A program made the translations under genes and the position numbers. The notes under the pieces are model-generated. The model had not been told where the DNA came from, did no database searches, and was given only the letters and a program-made list of their open reading frames with translations. A stretch of 64,000 nucleotides of DNA from contig OZ037769.1 in assembly GCA_964035545.1 (NCBI GenBank), positions 6,444,429 through 6,508,428 on the forward strand. Reading direction: 5' to 3'. The DNA is from Bugula neritina (taxonomy: Eukaryota; Bryozoa; Gymnolaemata; Cheilostomatida; Bugulidae). Position 1 is the stretch's first letter. Each line of letters starts with the position of its first letter. Below are positions 61,531 through 64,000 of the stretch, one piece after another.

Positions 61531-64000
61531 CGTGCTTTAAATATACAGTGGATGTATTAGTATTACTAAAAGTAAAAGTTAGAAATAAAATTAAACTTAT
61601 TCTTATTTTGATTTTACAATTACAGTATAATCATAAGCACCAGTATCAGTTACACTTAGTCTTACAGTACCAGTACCACTACCAGCATTCCTATCAGTAT
61701 CACAATCAGACTAGCTATGACTATGAGTTCAACACTAACAATAACAGTAATAATAACGCTGCTATAACTATAAGTATATTTACTGTTATCAACAGTAAGT
61801 GTAGCTATACTTAATTTTATACTTATAGTTATAGCCCAATAGTAATCTTAAGCTTATCAGTTAATGTTATCTTTATCTTATATTTGATTTTATAACTGAC
61901 TAACACTAACAGCAACTCTGATTTTATAACTTTGATGTTTTAAATTATAGTATAACTGAAACTTAAGCTTACAGTTTGATTTATAAGTCTAAAGCTTGAA
62001 ATTTGTTCATTATGATTTTGATTATTCATTCATTTTTAATTTCAACTTGTTGCAACTATTTGAGTATTACTATAAGTATAATTTAAACATTATAGTTATA
62101 CTAATTCTAAAGTCAGTTTCTAAACTATCAGTAAGTAAGTTTTTGCTCTTGGACTGTTTTTTGTTTTTGGTGATACTAAATGTAGTTTGGATAAATGTTC
62201 ATGGCCTTTACGTAGTCTTTGACACTTGTAGTTTTTTCTATGGCTATAGCCTATAGCCAAAGCTTGTACTTATATGTTGTATACTTTTACCATTGGCTAT
62301 AGTTATCATGAATAATAATACTAGTACTTTTTGGTGTCTTTTAGGATTAGTTGATTTTTTATTCTTTCATTTCTAACTCTCAAGGTCTGCTATTAGTATC
62401 ACTACTAGTTTGTAAAGACAAAATTAAAAGTGATGTCAACCTTCATGTAAAAGTTTATTATTTTTACTAAATTAAAATTGAGACTAGTCTCACTAATTAC
62501 CTCACTTTTCATAAGTTATTACTATTAAACTTGCTTACTTCACCATTATAATTATCATACCCATAGATATATGATTAATTTATATGCCTTTGAGTGTGAT
62601 AATGGTATTGGTTTATTCATCCAATATTAAAATAAAGAGGCACAGTTATAAACATAATGACGAGAATGAAAATACTGAAGTAGTATTATATTTAGATTTA
62701 CTAAGGCCAAAAAAAAACTATATAATATATTGATCGTGATGACACTCGTACTCAACTCATACTTATGCTAAGTTGATGAATGTAGCATTGCTAACAATTA
62801 TCATGTTTTAATACTGATATCAATGCTGATGTAACCAACATTTTACTAGTAGTAATACTGATAGCTACACATGGCTTAAGTCATCAGTACTCTTTTTACA
62901 CTTGATTTTAGTGTTACTTAGGCTTAAAGCTACTATAACTATATGAGTAAGCTTTGCTGAATGTTTATTCTCAACTACAAATGTAACTCTGGACTGTTTA
63001 ATTACGTAGAATCTAATGCTGTATATTTATGATAATGTATTAAACATAAATGCTGGTATACTGCTACTCAATTAAAAATGAGTAGCAGTATGAAATTAAA
63101 TTTAGTCTAGTAACCCAAGTATATGTTGTTCTTGCATTATCACTAATAATTACAAATACTAACGCAATTCTACCTTATCATTTTAACAGTTATTATATTC
63201 ATTGTGATTTATATCTTCAATAAGTATTATAAATTGAGATTTTATTCATTGGAAACAAAAACCATAAATAAGAATTGTTCAACTTTTACTGCTGACTACT
63301 TCAAATAGTTTAAGACAAATTGTTATGGTTCAAATAGTTGTGATAATAATTGCCCTTGCCTACAGTATGAAATAGAAAAATCAGAACATTTTGAACATAG
63401 TATGAAGTGTTATAAAACAATATGCTGGCATTTAGTTGCTAAACCAGTGAGTTTCATTTTAACAGTTGGCCTCGACATGATGGCAGTTTAAAATTTCTTT
63501 ACTATTGCTTAAAACTAATGCCAGAATAGCAACTTAGATATTTGAAATCAGCTGTTTGTTAGCTAGGATTTGACTATTTGTACCAGAAAAGCTTGGTATA
63601 AATGTTGCCTGTATTCATACAGATGAGGTCTCTAAGAATATTAGCAGCTGTGCTGGTCTGTTCTGGTTTACAGCCATGTGTGATAATATAATTTATAGTT
63701 TAAATCCCAATCACAAAATATCTGTTGTGTTGAATAATCTAGATGCTTAGATATTAGGCTCAATTCAAAATCAGTACTTCATTGAACATTTTTGACAGCA
63801 AGATCTATCACTGATATATTAACGGAACAAAAAATATTTTGACGAGAAAAATTTAATTCATGACAAATAGCCTGTAACTGTTTTTATTGAAAACTATTTT
63901 GTTCTTTCAAATATTATGATTCAGAATTATGGATAGCTAAATGGTTGAAAACGTGATGATTTGAAACTAGTTATCAAACCTCTAGCTTGAACAACTTGAA
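61531..64000. other. AT-rich intergenic region
   Basis: No gene seen. It holds CAGTACCAGTACCACTACCA-like simple sequence at 61620-61800, ACTATAAGTATA words to about 62110, and a hairpin at 63058-63091. Small ORFs here are low-complexity and AT-driven. Confidence 0.5.
63058..63091. repeat. 13-bp inverted repeat hairpin
   Basis: Arms ATACTGCTACTCA and TGAGTAGCAGTAT are exact complements with an 8-base loop (ATTAAAAA). No adjacent T-run or gene; function unknown. Confidence 0.75.

Noticed and set aside
61527-62256. ORFs of 86-95 codons near the window end
   Set aside because: Low-complexity His/Tyr/Gln/Leu or Phe/Ile/Leu-rich readings of AT-rich simple sequence.

Overview
This window is nuclear DNA of an animal. 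It is AT-rich and its genes are split into many short exons with GT-AG introns. Four conserved metazoan genes can be read exon by exon, and the rest is intron and intergenic DNA full of transposable elements and minisatellites. The gene set fits an invertebrate, probably a lophotrochozoan (mollusc, annelid or bryozoan type), but nothing in the sequence fixes the phylum. No rRNA gene, true tRNA gene or CRISPR array was seen.

Layout. Bases 1-647 hold the last two exons of an unidentified + strand gene. Bases 1399-25500 (-) hold a complete gene for the second-largest subunit of RNA polymerase I (POLR1B/RPA2): 25 coding exons and about 1153 aa, with phases that close exactly. Its introns carry six minisatellites, two related MITEs, a 58-bp perfect palindrome and one possible small nested ORF. 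Bases 26190-29361 are a 5'-truncated CR1/L2-like LINE. Bases 29362-32807 are gene-poor. Bases 32808-46859 (-) hold an ankycorbin (RAI14)-like gene: ankyrin repeats, an acidic/Ser-rich linker, coiled coils and a conserved C-terminus, 19 exons, about 988 aa. Its ninth exon is split by a 4.37-kb Ty3/gypsy element (38081-42451) with identical-looking 537-bp LTRs and a TGAGA target duplication. Bases 46987-49208 are a dead Tc1-like transposon that contains a nested 447-bp MITE. Bases 50991-57732 (+) hold MED15 (12 exons, 574 aa), and 58299-59874 (-) hold TTLL9, which has only two coding exons. The last 4 kb contain simple repeats and one LINE fragment.

The genes are functionally unrelated: Pol I transcription, cytoskeletal scaffold, Mediator tail and tubulin polyglutamylation. 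RAI14 and MED15 are head to head with about 4.1 kb between start codons, and MED15 and TTLL9 are convergent with about 570 bp between stop codons.

The most notable observations are: a very young LTR retrotransposon interrupting a coding exon; the apparent PR-IN-(RT lost)-RNase H gene order of that element (Gmr1-like); two RPA2 minisatellites that have amplified a splice donor and a splice acceptor; the 58-bp palindrome; and the transposon nested in a transposon. I found no convincing new multi-gene system. Exon coordinates were read by eye and may be off by a base or so.
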